NCBI GenBank assembly: GCA_020698575.1
Contig: CM036243.1
Location: 28,751,403 to 28,815,402, forward strand
DNA length: 64,000 nt
Source of the DNA: Bostrychus sinensis
Taxonomy: Eukaryota > Chordata > Actinopteri > Gobiiformes > Eleotridae
Direction: 5' to 3'
The position numbers and the translations under genes were made by a program. The notes under the pieces are model-generated. The model was not told the DNA's origin. It saw nothing but the letters and a program-made list of their open reading frames with translations, and ran no database searches. Each line of letters begins with the position of its first letter. Positions within the stretch are counted from its first letter, which is position 1. This document shows, piece after piece, positions 33,246 to 45,270 of this stretch.

Positions 33246-33759
33246 AACTGACTCTAAATTAAACCTTTTGAGACAAAGTGGGTAGTAATAGAAGAAAATG
33301 TTATGGTAGTGCCAGAAACTCCACAGACTCCACATGATGTTCAGTGGAATTTACTGACAACTTCTTTGTGAAACTGTAACAATAAAGAGACAAAATACAT
33401 ATTACTGTTTGTGCCAAATATTGCTACTCATAAACCAACACTAGCATCATTGACATATGCTTGGCATGTGCACGTGTAGTTAGCTTAGCCTTTAGCACAT
33501 ATTATTTCTACTGAAAAGTAACCATTTCTTTGGCATGTAAGTAACAAACAATATACATGGTGTATCTTATTATTCTTATCAAAAAATACTCACAGACACT
33601 GCTTTCACAAACAGGAAAATAGGAAAAAAGTGTGACTGTACTTCCTGTCTTGTTTTTCTTTTTCTACTAGACTTACACAGCTTTCTAAGAGCGGCCACTA
33701 GATGGCGCATATTAGCAAGTTATAAACATCAAACATTCAAACAGCGAACATAACAGTAG

Positions 33760-33975
33760 TGTTTTAATAGAAGTACACACCGGAAGTAGTAATAATAGTA
33801 GTAGCCTATTGGTTTTAGTAGTAGTATTTACTGGTTATAGTAGAACCAGGATTAATGGTGGTGATTGTTTTACTAATTGCTCTAGCAGTAAGTACTTACT
33901 AAACTTTACCTGTAAGTAAGTTATATTATTTTGCACAGTACTTTTACTTGAGTACAGTTTTGTTCCGCCTCTGCT
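33760..33975 (-). repeat. AGTAAAAGTAC-type repeat, reverse copy
   Basis: GTAGTAATAATAGTAGTAGC, AGTACTTACTAAACTTTACC and CAGTACTTTTACTTGAGTAC are reverse complements of the blocks in the family at 4905, including the trinucleotide tract. Confidence 0.5.
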
Positions 33976-34554
33976 GTAAGCCACAATCACCACAATAAAA
34001 AAAAATGTGTGCACTGACTTTACAAAATACTCTATATGTCTTTCACTTTAAATTGAAATACTGAAACACGAAGGGGTTTTCACAATATTTGAAATGATTG
34101 CTGTGTCTGATTGACTTTGTGATTAGCTGATTTACATAGAAAATCCCTGTTCACATCATTACTAAAAACTATAAAACTGGCTGGTTACTAATGTGTTTTT
34201 CACCTGATGGTAGAGAAGTCATTTTCTTTAATCTTCAATAATGACGGTGCTTTGTACATTTTACTTTTCACAAAGATGAGGGCTATTATTAAAAAACAGC
34301 TCTTCCTGTCAATTTTCTCAGGTTTTGAAGACGTGTGTAATCATATCTTAGTCATAATTTTTCAAATCTGCTGTCATTTTGCAGAGTGAATCATTTCTCC
34401 ATTAACGCGGCGTATGCTGCAGGTTTAATCACTTCATTTTAACTTGAAACACACATCAAAGCCAAGAGGGATGATGTTTTTAGGCTCAACTCTGAGAGTA
34501 AACGTTCTTAATTTTCATAGTTCATGTACCACTATGTACCACTCGCCTTTGCAA

Positions 34555-34730
34555 GTTCATACTGTACTATTGTGTCCTTGGGCAAGACACTTCACCCACC
34601 CACAAAAACACCTGGTTTATGAATGTGTTTGTGCTTGGGAGTGTGAATGGGTGAATAGATCCTCGATGTAAAGTGCTTTGAGTGACCATGGAGGTAGAAA
34701 AGCTCTGTATTACCATGTTACCATTTGTGA
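34555..34730 (+). repeat. tRNA-derived SINE fragment
   Basis: TGTGTCCTTGGGCAAGACAC, TTCACCCACCCAC, GAATGGGTGAATAGATCC and AAAGTGCTTTGAGTGACC, then AGGTAGAAAAGCTCTGTATT: the body and tail of the family at 50640. The tRNA-like head is missing. Confidence 0.6.
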
Positions 34731-35025
34731 ATATTTATATAATACACTGTCAGCTCAATACACAGTACTTTCAGTATTGGTTTTGAAGGTTAGAAAGCCT
34801 TTACAGAAGCTTCTTTGTGTTTTGTCTGCACCGTTATTGTCTGAAATATATGTTTCCATGGCCACTTTACTCAGTATTATATTATGTATGCTTATAACCA
34901 AGGGCTGCAAGGTAGCAGAGTGGTTAGCTCTGGTTAGCTCTTAGTAAGGTGCCTTATATTACGGTTGATTATCTGTTTCCTCCCACTGTCCAAAGACACG
35001 AATGAATCTGAATTTCCCCTAGTGC

Positions 35026-35672
35026 AGTGATTCCCAAAGTGGGTCCAGGGCCCCTTTGTGGGCAGTGCAAGTACTGCAGGGGGGCCCCCCAGAGGTTGTC
35101 TACATTAAATACATAAAAAATAAATTGAGTTTGTAAACAAATTACAATTAAGTACAGTTATACAGCTGTTTAAAATACTACTTTGAAGCTACTTTAGCAA
35201 ACAGTCTATGTTTTGGTAACACTTCAGAATAGCTCACAACTATGAAGGAGCAATGAAGCATTAATAAACATGTAATTAACAATAGTTACAATGAATAAGT
35301 TGTTTTTAGATTAGTTTTTAGATCTTGAATTATCACTGATATTTTTAATTGTGCAATGATTTAAATGAGCTGATTCTTAAAGAATTAAACAATAATAGCA
35401 ATGTTTATAACTCAATTTTACTTTTAAATGTTGAAGTAATCTTTTGTATATACCGTACTCAGTAACAGGTTACTAACTCTAAGCTAATACTTAAATAATG
35501 CTTAACAGTGTGCATTATTCTAAAGTGTTACTGTTTTTTTTAAATGTTTCTAATAGAAATCTATGGGAAAAAAACATGACATAGTCTTTTGAATAGACAG
35601 AAATTTTATTGTTGGGGATCTGCATGAGATTTTCTGATTTTTAAGGGGGCTGCGACACTCTTGACTTTGGGA
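35026..35672. mobile_element. hAT-like MITE with CAGTGATTCCCAAAG tip
   Basis: The left end CAGTGATTCCCAAAGTGGGT and right end TCTTGACTTTGGGAATGA are inverted at their tips (TTCCCAAAGT). CCCCCAGAGGTTG near the left and GGGGGCTGCGACACT near the right extend the symmetry. The interior is AT-rich. The right part matches a partial copy at 165-320. Confidence 0.6.
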
Positions 35673-35674
35673 AT

Positions 35675-35830
35675 GAAAGTGAATGGTTGTCTCTCTGTGC
35701 ACGTCTCTGTGTGAGCCCTGCAACTAACTGGCCACTGTCCAGAGTGTATCCTGCCTACGGCCCGTAGTTGGTGGGCGAGACTTCAGCGTGACCTTTGTTG
35801 GGAAGTGAAAGAAGATGAATGAGTGTCTTT
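35675..35830 (+). repeat. SINE 3' tail
   Basis: GAAAGTGAATGGTTGTCTCT, GCACGTCTCTGTGTGAGCCC and CACTGTCCAGAGTGTATCCT follow the order of the tail at 42650-42810 and include the GAAGATGAATGA terminus. Confidence 0.55.
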
Positions 35831-36289
35831 GCATGTAATGTTGTGTGAAATGTTGTAGTAGACAGAACATAGCAAAACGCATGCAAATTCAAAATGACAC
35901 ATTGTCTGTCTTGGAAATTACAACACAAGATCATATTTCATTCTCCATTGGCCCAGTTCTTAAAACCTATTGATTGGAAGTGACCTTTTATTGATAATCT
36001 TGCATAAAGCTTTAGGTCATAAATGTGATAATGCGATGTTGCCCCCTAAAACTACAGACCCCAGGTTTAGTGAAGCAGGTTGTTTGTTACTGGGTAGTGG
36101 CCCTTTGAGTGAGGCTTATCAAAGACACGGAGTCAAAGTCAAAAGTTCAGCCTGGAGACCCAAATTTATCAACCAACAAGTGGGAGGTGGCCAGGGAGGG
36201 TGATGAATGGTAGGCAGCAATGGCTATGACATACTGAACATTCATGCTGAACATTCCTGGGGCACTTCACCTATTTTGCCCCTCATGTC

Positions 36290-36430
36290 TTTGGCACTGG
36301 TGTATAAATGAGTTGTGCGTTGGTGGCGGTTGGGTAGGCTGTAGGTGTTGCCATGTCAAGCTGATGGACTAATGTAAACCACTCTGAGTGTCTAGAAAAG
36401 CACTATATAAAGGTCCAATCCATTATCATT
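36290..36430 (+). repeat. SINE 3' tail with AAAGCACTATATAAAGGTCC
   Basis: ACCACTCTGAGTGTCTAGAA, AAGCACTATATAAAGGTCCA and ATCCATTATCATTA are the standard tail of the tRNA-derived fish SINE at 50640. Bases 36440-37500 hold nothing I recognise. Confidence 0.55.
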
Positions 36431-37504
36431 ACAGTAACTGCTTGTAGTTTAAAATACTACCATTACTGGCCATTTGTGCCATAAATAAATGATCTTTCTC
36501 AACTACTTCGAAGTTGTGTCCCAATGTGCTTTCACTTTCAAGAATCAAAGGACTCAGAAAACCTCAGAATCACAGAAAACCTCAAAAGTCAGTTCCATCT
36601 TGAACTCCTCTGCCTTTTTCCAAAAAATTAAAGCCTGCATGAAACCACTAAATTCAGCTCCTGCTATTTTGAGTATTAAGATGAACAAAGTAGCCAACTT
36701 CAACAAGTTCAAAGGCTCAGGAAGTGAAGTTGAAAGAGAGGTGCTGTCTTAGCCCAGCCAAGAACCCATATGCAAAACAAGAAGGTTGTCTGATGGATTA
36801 CAAGTTAGAAAAATGTATTATATTTTAGGAAGGGAAGAAAAGATGCAATGCAAAATATTAGATGCTGTAAGTATTTATTTTGTCAGTTAAATACAACTCA
36901 GTCATGAATTTAGGCCATCTACAGCAAGCCTAGTGCAGCTAGAGAGGAAAAAGTCTGGCAGGCAACATGGAGTACAGTTTGGCAACACAACACACAAAAC
37001 AATGTTGGCAACACAAGAAAATAGTGATTGAGTGTGATATATTTTAAAGCTAACATGGGTACAATGGTAGTAACCTAGCAACTTCCAGTTTATATATTTA
37101 GATATATAAAAAGCCGTCTTATCAAGCTCCCACTGATTCGTTGGGACGAGCCAATGGTGGGAGTGGGCGGGCATTAGGTTTGCAGACAGCGACAAGCATT
37201 TTTAGCGACACCAAAAACTGCACCGTATCCTGCTAAATATTTACAAATACAACAAAAATGTAGTTGTTACTAAATATAATATTGTTTAATCAAAGCAATT
37301 TATTGTTATGTGAGTCATTGCTATGATTGTCTAAAACGAATTGTGTTTGATCCAAACAGCTGCAAGTACTGAAAGTTATCAGGTGGTTGCAAGACACTGT
37401 GGACTGTCTTGCCTAGTGACACAACGGCAGTATGCAATGCGGGCACAAAGGATTGATCTGTCAACCTTACAGTTAATGGGTGAATGGCACTATTGAGCTA
37501 GATA

Positions 37505-37830
37505 CTGTTACACAAATAATTTACTTTCTGAAAGAGGTAAACCTACTTTTACTATAGTACTTTTTTTTAACAAAAGTACTCAATTCAAGTCTCTAAAGAA
37601 GTATTTTTGAAATAGCAGTAATAGCAACAATAGTAGTAGTAGTAGTAGTAGTATCAGAACCAGTTTTATTGGCCAAGTATGTAGCATATACAAGGAATTT
37701 GATTTCAGCAGTTGGTGATCCACAGACAAAAAGATTAAAATGTATTTTCTACAGTAATGATTTTGTCAGTATTTCAGTAATATTACTCAGCAGTATCAGT
37801 ACTTTTGAAGATTTAAAATGCTTCTTCCAC
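37505..37830 (+). repeat. AGTAAAAGTAC-type repeat with (GTA)n tract
   Basis: CTATAGTACTTTTTTTTAAC, AAAAGTACTCAATTCAAG and an AGTAGTAGTAGTAGTAGTAG run (37633-37652). TTTTATTGGCCAAGTATGTA, which follows the run, is a short unrelated repeat-like segment. Same general family as 4905. Confidence 0.45.
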
Positions 37831-37892
37831 CTGCTGTAGCTGTATATGGCCAGTTACGTCCAAATCCACTTTAATCTTCATACATTAGTAGG

Positions 37893-39144
37893 TAGAGCTG
37901 GGCGATATCGCCTAAAAAAAAAATCTTTTATCGATTTACGATTTAAAAATGATTTTTTTCCCCACTTACTTAAAATCAAACTGAAGACAACAGTAAAATT
38001 GTCCAAAACAAGTTTAGCTTTATTGCTTTGATTTCCTCTTGAGGTTAAAGTGCAATCAGACAAATCAAATAGAAGAGAAGGCCCTGTGATTTTGCGGGGG
38101 AGTTAGAATTGTAAAAACTAACAAAATCTGTTTTTAAACATATGTGAGGTGGTAATTAATCTAATTAAAAATACCTGTATTTGAATAGGTCAAGTGTACC
38201 TACTTTTTAAAATGATATTGCTGTGTTATTAGGCTGTTTTTTGGGGCTCCTGCAGCTGATTCTGATTCTGTTCCTCTCAGATCTTCTCTGGTGATTCCTG
38301 TTGTGTGCTGTAGAACATCCAGTCATTAAAAACAGAGGAAGTTTGCTGTGCTGTAGGTTTTCAGGAAGGTTATTAGCCTGCAACATTAACGTTTAAAGAA
38401 CAATGACCTCAAACTTCATTGTTGTCTAAATACACTGCCCATTCAACTTTTTAGGCAACTATATCATGGCAACGCAGATGGGCTTTTCAGAGTGACACCA
38501 TACAAAACTAGAAAGCACCGCGTTCGTCTCCTCCTTTAGTCCCATCAACACGCACTGCTGCTGCCGAGCACCTGCGACCTCATGTGCGCGCGATCTCCGC
38601 GCTGTTCCTCCATGCCACACTGTTTATGTGTGCGCCCGACTTCGGCACCGCACCTCCGCATCGCACCTCCACGCCGCTTTGTCTGTGGCTCAACCCGACC
38701 TCCGCCGCGCATTACCGGTGCGCTGCGGCTGAGAGAGTTGCAGAGTTTGGACAAAGTTGCAGGGTTGCGCTGAATTTCGCGGGGTTTGCTTGATTTTGCG
38801 TTAATAGTTGCGATCGCAACATCGCGAAATCCTGTAGGGACTGACTTTGCAGTGGGGCGCTGTTTGTGCTCCGTCTGACACCGCAAACCCGAACCAATTT
38901 CACACAACTGACGACACTGTGCCTTTCTTAGGAACGGGTTCTTCCCTGCTCGCTGTTGTTGATGTTGTTTGTGTTCCTCTAGCGTGGAGGGAGGGCTGGC
39001 GGACCTACCCACTATGAACTATGGGACCCCAGAGCGCCGGTGGTGGACGTTTTTTTTTTTTTTTTTATCGATTTTTATTAAAACAAGTCGACCTGCCCTA
39101 CAAATTCGAATTAATCCAAAAAATCGATTTATCGCCCAGCCCTA
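37893..39144. mobile_element. hAT-like element with 8-bp duplication, carrying a nested TIR element
   Basis: Ends TAGAGCTGGGCGATATCGCC and GATTTATCGCCCAGCCCTA are inverted. Flanks TTAGTAGG (37885-37892) and TTAGTAGC (39145-39152) agree at 7 of 8 positions, fitting a hAT-type duplication. Both ends then carry T/A-rich ATCGATTT palindromes. The centre (38080-38843) is a different, CpG-rich element. A 155-codon minus frame at 38545-39012 spans the junction and is a by-product of the CpG-rich sequence. Confidence 0.78.
38080..38843 (+). mobile_element. CpG-rich TIR element, left-deleted copy
   Basis: Its right end ATCGCGAAATCCTGTAGGGA then CTG matches the right end of the complete copy at 44193-45270. 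Internal blocks (CTGTTCCTCTCAGATCTTCT, GAACATCCAGTCATTAAAAA, TTGCGATCGCAACATCG) align in the same order. The left end (GCCCTGTGATTTTGCGGG) is degenerate and about 200 bases of the left arm are missing. It sits inside the hAT-like element, so it is the younger of the two. Confidence 0.7.
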
Positions 39145-39149
39145 TTAGT

Positions 39150-40730
39150 AGCGTGGCGTCCCTATTTAACCAGGAGAGTCCCAATTTTATGCTCCTTGTC
39201 CCATGTTCTAAGACAATTGTCCCCATTTTAACCGATAGAAAAGCACAGGAAACTAAAAACACATTTGTCTCAAGACTTTTGTCACTAAAAGTATCATTAT
39301 CAATATTAATTAAATCAAAACTGAAGTCCTAGCATTATGTACTTTAATTACATGACAGAAAATTGGATGAACTTCGGACACTTTTTTGTCACTTGGTAAA
39401 TTCAAATGCACCGTGATTAGTGAAAGAAATATGTGTCCCAGTTTTGGGGGTCTAAAAATCTGTATTCATTGGTTGCTAACCCAGAAACCCCAACTTGAAA
39501 TGAAAAGAACCAGACTGATTTTTTGTATGGACTAAAATAATAATTAGGATAGCTGACCAGGCTGGTAAACGAGATCACTGACATGTTTTTTTGCCCATTG
39601 GTGCTACTGGAGCTTTTCATTAGTTCACTTGTTGCAGTTGGAGTCAGTCATGATTAGCACTTCTCACACCCCTCTAATGAGTTCAACAGGGTTTACACAG
39701 ACAGTATTAGTCGATGCTCCGTTTGACCTGATCCCCCCCACAGCAGCTTGGACACTTCATCTTTAATATGCTCATTTTCAGCTTGTAACGGCCTAATAGT
39801 CTCCAGATTGGGTCACTGCAGATTTAATCAGCTGGAAGTTGGTGCTTAGCCATGCTTAAGTGCGGCCCCGAGGACTTCGCTGTGAGGCAGGAGAAGTGCA
39901 ACTCTTTAGTCAGACATCCAAATCTGTGTCAGGACAAATAGGCTCCGGTGAAGTGTTTGTCGTGATTCCTGAGTCTCTTTTATGACTTTCATTGTATTAA
40001 TATTCAGGTCAGTCGGGTCCCCTTCCTCGATGAGTAAATGGAGGTATTTTTAGATTGAGAACTGGCTCTGACCTTTCCAGCCTCTTATCTCCCGTCTGTG
40101 AGGCCTTTGTGGAGACAATTACTCATTGATGTAGTCCCAAGTCGGCGGCGCAGAATAAGGCCAATGTTGCTGCTGCCAAGTGAGTGAGTTATGTAAACTG
40201 GCTGACACAAAAGAACAGTGGCCAGGCTCAAGTTACACATGTCCAATAAAATGGAGAAATTAAGCTCCAAGAAGACAGAGCGTCGGGGCAATCTGCCTGA
40301 AAATTGTTTCTTTAACAAAAGTCCAGAGACCAGAAGACTTATGTATTTATAACTCCCCACTCCTGCTTTTAGGGGTTAGTTAAAACATGAATGTCTATGA
40401 GGAATGTTTAGATTTATTTGTTTACTTTTGCCTTTTTTATTAGCGACAGTAGTCTGACACTTAAGTTATATATACCCTGGCATATTTGCTTAATTTAATA
40501 CAACACTAGATCATTTTTTGAGGATTTGCATCGAGTATAAAGCCTGTTTGCAAATGCACTTGAGCTGGACTGTTACATAAATATGTATGTATTTTATAAA
40601 AGGATGTGGAGATATGTGCAGAGGTGGCAAAATGTGGCTGATGTGGTGAACAAGTCCGCCATATTTTAGTGAGATACAAGACTTTTTATGATTTCTATTT
40701 TTTATTAAAATTTGCATTTTGAGGTGTTGT
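39150..40730. other. Intronic stretch, nothing recognised
   Basis: Less repeat-rich than its surroundings. The segment 39690-40090 is GC-richer and free of known repeats, but I see no frame or splice pattern. Confidence 0.4.
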
Positions 40731-40732
40731 AG

Positions 40733-41265
40733 ATTAGGGGATAGGGGATATATTGTGCAAAATCAACTTTTTTTTATATACCTGGAGTTATGTTTTATAT
40801 CATTCATGCCTGAGTAATCCTATAGTCTCTGGCCTGGAATTTTCTCAGAACACTTGGTTGCACAAACCTCCGCCTCTCCCATTAAGCCCCGCCCACTCCA
40901 GGAAGCACTGACCAATAAACAAGCCCTCTACATACAGTCTCTCTTTCATTTCTCCAAAAAATGATTTACAGCTCTGTTTCCACTGATTCCTCACAGCCAT
41001 TTTTCATTTTATTTATTAGAAAAATGGCATCAAAAGTTTAAGGAAGTAAAGTGCTTTTTTTTCACTGATTTTGTTCAAAAGTCTGCAACAGAGCTGCACT
41101 CTGCTGGTCTCTATACGTGTTTATTTATGACACCAGTAGAGTGCCTATTAAAAACATTCTCTTATAGTCAAATAATGCTTTAAAGGTTGTAAAACATGCA
41201 ATGCTGTTGTAGAGGTGATTAAAATTGTTTTAAAAATATGAAAAGCATAATATTTTCCCTTTAAA
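40733..41265 (+). repeat. Dispersed TIR-like repeat, fullest copy
   Basis: Starts AGGGGATATATTGTGCAAAA, then ATATACCTGGAGTTATGTTT and CCCCGCCCACTCCAGGAAGC, then GCAACAGAGCTGCACTCTGC, and ends AATATTTTCCCTTTAAAG. Copies occur at 15970 and, reversed, 6510. No coding capacity. Confidence 0.6.
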
Positions 41266-41269
41266 GTAA

Positions 41270-42175
41270 GTAAACAAAAAAAAAAAAAAAACAAACATGA
41301 TTGTATTGCATCTTCCATAATCTCATATTGGATTAATGCATGTATCTGTGACATATTTTATTTTAACAAAGATTTGTATCTAGAAACAGATTAGCATTAG
41401 CATTACTGCCTTTCTGAAACAATGTAATGTGATTGATTAATGGCAATCTGTGTGGAGTCTCATCTCCTGTTTTTGTGACCCAATGACGTCTTTTGTATGG
41501 TAACAGAAATAACGTTTCCTTAATAGTGTACAGTGATAAGAATCAGTGAAATATGTGAGAATTAAAGCTTAATAAATCATCTGGGATTAATTATGAAACA
41601 GTTTGTGCAGTGTACCTTTACTGGCAGTTGTCCAGGGCGTACCTCTCCTCACACTCAAACCTGCTCCAGTCTCCTTGACCTCTAAATGATAAGCAGTTAA
41701 AATCAAATGAATGTATTTAATGTGGAAAATAGAGATTAATTCAGCCTGTGATTGTGCGGCTCTATAAATAGTTGCTTTCTCATCAGGACAATGAATATTA
41801 GATCCTTGGCTCGGTAAATCTGAGAGACAAGGCCGTGACTCTTTAATGGGCTGTGCAGTGATTAACTCATCCTCTAACTGCGCCACAGACAAGTGTACTG
41901 CTAATCACCACTTGTTTTACACCCATCTATTTCCACGTGTGACTCGCCGACCTCTGTTCATCTGAACTCATTTCCCAGTTAATATCTAAGGCATTCATTA
42001 CTATTGTCTTTATGGCTGCCATTACTGTGCTTCATGTTGATAATTAATAAAACTTTAGGAGTATTATCTCGCAATTATTTAGGTGCTGTAAATAGGTTTG
42101 TGGGACACTTGCTATTGTAACTGTGGTTCTCTGAGTGACTGGAGGCCTCTTCTGTCAGCTTTACTGTTATAGAAA
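41270..42175. other. Intronic stretch, nothing recognised
   Basis: Contains an A tract at 41276-41291 and a 101-codon minus frame (41587-41892) without recognisable motif. Confidence 0.4.
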
Positions 42176-42179
42176 TTTG

Positions 42180-42475
42180 TATTTATAGAGAATGAGATGA
42201 GCGCACTCTCACCTCGCAGCAAGAAGGTCCCAGGTTCAATTCCCGGACAGTGTGAGGCCTTTCTGTGTGGAGTTTGCATGTTTTCTCTGTGTCTGGGTGG
42301 GTTTCCTCTTGGTGCTCCGGTTTCCCCATCAACCTCAAAACATGCACAACAGCTAGGTGCTCCTGCCCTCTGCTCCTGACAGGTTGCCCCAGCGGCATTG
42401 ACGGACATGTCAAATGTCAAATGTAGAGAACAAATTTCCCTATGGGGACCATAAAGTATATCTTAAATATTACAA
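42180..42475 (+). repeat. tRNA-derived SINE, 5' part with B box
   Basis: CTCGCAGCAAGAAGGTCCCA and GGTTCAATTCCCGGAC form a tRNA-like B box. GTGTGGAGTTTGCATGTTTT and GGTGCTCCGGTTTCC follow, as in the common fish SINE of this type. The tail CTATGGGGACCATAAAGTAT closes it. The 102- and 76-codon minus frames are translations of this repeat. Confidence 0.65.
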
Positions 42476-42514
42476 TAAGCATTCTATGGTGCAGGAAATC
42501 AATGCTTTGATTCC

Positions 42515-42595
42515 CCAACATGGAGCCAAACAATCACATTATGGCACTCCCAAGCCCAGATAAACGAAGACCATTTTATCAGGAAGGGAAACAGG
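42515..42595 (-). repeat. SINE-like repeat fragment, reverse
   Basis: CACTCCCAAGCCCAGATAAA and TTTATCAGGAAGGGAA are the reverse complement of the TTCCTGAC...GGGCTTGGGA core seen at 25562. Confidence 0.5.
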
Positions 42596-42619
42596 TGAAG
42601 GAAAGGCATGGCCGAGCTA

Positions 42620-42810
42620 GCTGAAATGGTGACTCTAAATTGCCCCTACTGAATGATTGTGAGAGTGAATGGTTGTCTGTGTGTGTCTCTGTATCAGCCA
42701 TGTGACTAACTGTCAACTGTCCAGGGTGTCCCCCACTTAAGGGCCATGGGTACTGGAGTCTATCCCAGTAACTAAGGCCTTTAATAGGAATAAGCGGAAG
42801 ATGAATGAAA
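42620..42810 (+). repeat. SINE 3' tail
   Basis: CTAAATTGCCCCTACTGAAT, GAATGGTTGTCTGTGTGTGT, AACTGTCCAGGGTGTCCCCC and GGAATAAGCGGAAGATGAAT are the tail of the SINE whose head is at 42180. An intervening reversed repeat fragment lies between head and tail. Confidence 0.65.
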
Positions 42811-43314
42811 ACTATTATTGGTAATATTTGGCTTAAGGTCTCACCTGAAGCACTTGTAGCTTAGTCTTTTGCTGCTGTAGCATTAATGCTGTCTGTAGAG
42901 CAGTTTTTTGGTTGCCACTTGCCATCATCATTTATGCATAGGTTGAATTTGAGTCTTTTATTAAATTGTTGTCCTCTGCTTAACCTCCACAGCCAAAATG
43001 TGGATGAAGTCCTTGTATATATAAACTATTAAGGTCAATTTTAGAAGTTGCTTTATCTTTTTGAAATCCCAGTTAGGACACTCTTTGTTGCTGGAAGTTT
43101 GAGTGTTTTCTTAAAAGCCACATGTAGCAACAACAAGTTCACAGTCAATGGGTTTGTACATAATTTATTTTCAAATAAATACAAACAAATCTGTGAGTGG
43201 CATATTTATGTTTTTGTTTTTTTATGATCTAAAACTGGGCCTGTCAGGCTCCTGTTGTGACTTCAAAATGAACGGCAATCTGTGGCTGCACCAGACCTAC
43301 TTCTAAACTGTCAG

Positions 43315-43640
43315 ATTTGGAAGAAGTACTTAAAATGTGTATTCACGCAAAAGTACATTTTTTTTAAGTATTATTACAGAAGTAGACAAAAAATTAACAA
43401 CAATCTTAAGAAAAGGTAAAAAAGCACTGAATCTAAAGTTAACTAACTAATTTCATTTGACAGTAGATCAAAATTGACAAAAAACTATTTCTTCTACTAA
43501 TACCACAACTAATACTACTACTACAGCTACTACTAATACTATTACTGCTGCTCCTACCACTACTGCTACTATAAATGTGATACTATGAGAGTATACTGTA
43601 TTTTAAATACTTTTACTCATTCAGGGATTTATTATTTCCC
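43315..43640 (+). repeat. AGTAAAAGTAC-type repeat with ACT-rich tract
   Basis: TTTGGAAGAAGTACTTAAAA, CACGCAAAAGTACATTTTTT and ATACTACTACTACAGCTACT, then ACTTTTACTCATTCAGGG. Same family as 4905. Confidence 0.5.
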
Positions 43641-43689
43641 CTTTAGTAACCACACTCTTTACCTCTCACAGTGGGAGTCCCTATGATTG

Positions 43690-44185
43690 TGACATCAACT
43701 CAGGAACTCGGAGTCCAACACCTCCGCACGAGTTTCCGAGTAAAAATTCCAACCCGAGACGGCGTTCAAGGCCGTTTTTCCGACTAGGAGGTCGGAATTT
43801 CTTAGATTCCGATGTATCATGAAGGCAACATTCGGGGTGTCTAACCCTAAATTCCACTGCAAGCATGAGCATACCGTACCTGGGCGGTTGGCGGAGGTGG
43901 GCCACAGCACGGCGCGGTTGCTTATGCATGCACGCACGCAGACTGCGAGCTCTGTCATGTACGCAACTGTTCTCTCAGTAAAAAGTGAATAAACTCCATT
44001 ATTAACGCTCGTAACAACGCCACTGACTTACGCTGACCTTTCTGAAGATGAGACCAGACAGCGGCAGTAGTTTTGAAGCCTCTCTCATGACTGCGGAGGC
44101 TTTCGCTGCTCCTCGTATGTGGCTTATTCCAAAACGTATGACAGAAAACCGCGTCTCACGTTTTCCACTACACCGGTTTTTAAAG
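43690..44185. other. CpG-rich intronic segment, unassigned
   Basis: Bases 43695-43830 hold inverted CGGAAT/ATTCCG and CGAGTTTCCGAG-type words (GGAACTCGGAG, TTTCCGAGTAAAAATTCC, GGTCGGAATTTC). It resembles transposon sequence rather than host intron, but I cannot find its ends. It adjoins the element at 44193. Confidence 0.35.
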
Positions 44186-44192
44186 TGTTAGC

Positions 44193-44503
44193 CAGTCCCT
44201 CCAGGATTTCACGGGCAATTTTTGTGATTGTTGGGGGCTAAAATGCCTGATTTTGTAGGGGATTTTCTTAAAAGTTGCGCTAAAAGTTGCAATTTTTTTG
44301 TCTATAATTCACAGGTAAAAAGTACCAGAGGTGATAAAAATACACTGTTACTTGAGCTTTAAAAAAAAAAAAAAAGCTACAACTATAAAAACTAGCAAAA
44401 TCTGTTTTTTAAATATATGTGAGGTGGTAATAATCTAATTAAAAATACCTGTATTTGAACTGGCCAAGCAAACCTACTGAAAAGATAGTGCTGTGTTATT
44501 AGG

Positions 44504-44539
<36 letters not shown>

Positions 44540-45270
44540 GCTATTACACTGCCGCTGACTCTGATTCTGTTCCTCTCAGATCTTCTCTGGTGATTCCTGT
44601 TGTGTGCTGTAGAACATCCAGTCATTAAAAAACAAAGAATGTTTGCTGTGCTATAGGTTTTTAGGAAGGTTATTAGCCTGCAGCATTAACAATGACCTCT
44701 GACTGTTGTCTAAATACGCTGCCCATTCAACTTTTTAGACAACTTTATCACCATGGCAACACAGACGGGCTTTTCAGAGTGACACCAGACAAAACTAGAA
44801 AGCACCACGTTCGTCTCCTCCTTCAGTCCCATCCACACTGCTGCTGCTGCTGAGCACCTGCGACCTCATGTGCGCTCGACCTCTGCGCCATAGCTGCATG
44901 CTGCTCCTCTGCCGCTCTGTGAGTACGCCCTCCGCTCTGCGCCTCCACGCGACTTTGTCTGTGAGTGCGCCGCACCTCCGCATCGCACCTCCTCGTCGCT
45001 TTGTCTGTGGCTCAACCTGACCTCCAGCGCGCATTACTGGTGCGCTACTGAGTGAGAGAGGAACTGCTCTGCTCGGAACAGGGGACGGCCCGCAGACAGC
45101 TAAGTGCAACAAAAGGCAGTTTTAAAGGAAAATCTCGGCTATAATTGACAAAAGTTGCAGAAAATTTGCGGGGTTTGGACAAAGTTGCAGGGTTGCACTG
45201 AATTCACGGGGTTTGCTTGATTTTGCGTTAATAGTTGCGATCGCAACATCGCGAAATCCTGGAGGGACTG
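44193..45270 (+). mobile_element. CpG-rich TIR element, complete copy
   Basis: Ends CAGTCCCTCCAGGATTTCAC and GCGAAATCCTGGAGGGACTG are near-perfect inverted repeats. GTTAGC flanks both sides (44187-44192 and 45271-45276). It contains a (GT)n run at 44508-44537 and a CpG-rich block at 44820-45060. A 105-codon minus frame (44795-45112) comes from that block and shows no transposase motif. A left-deleted sister copy lies at 38080-38843. Superfamily undetermined: the 6-bp duplication is short for hAT. Confidence 0.75.

Noticed and set aside
38545..39012. 155-codon minus-strand frame, the longest in the window
   Set aside because: It spans the junction of two nested transposons in CpG-rich sequence, has no recognisable domain, and the sister element at 44193 does not preserve the frame.
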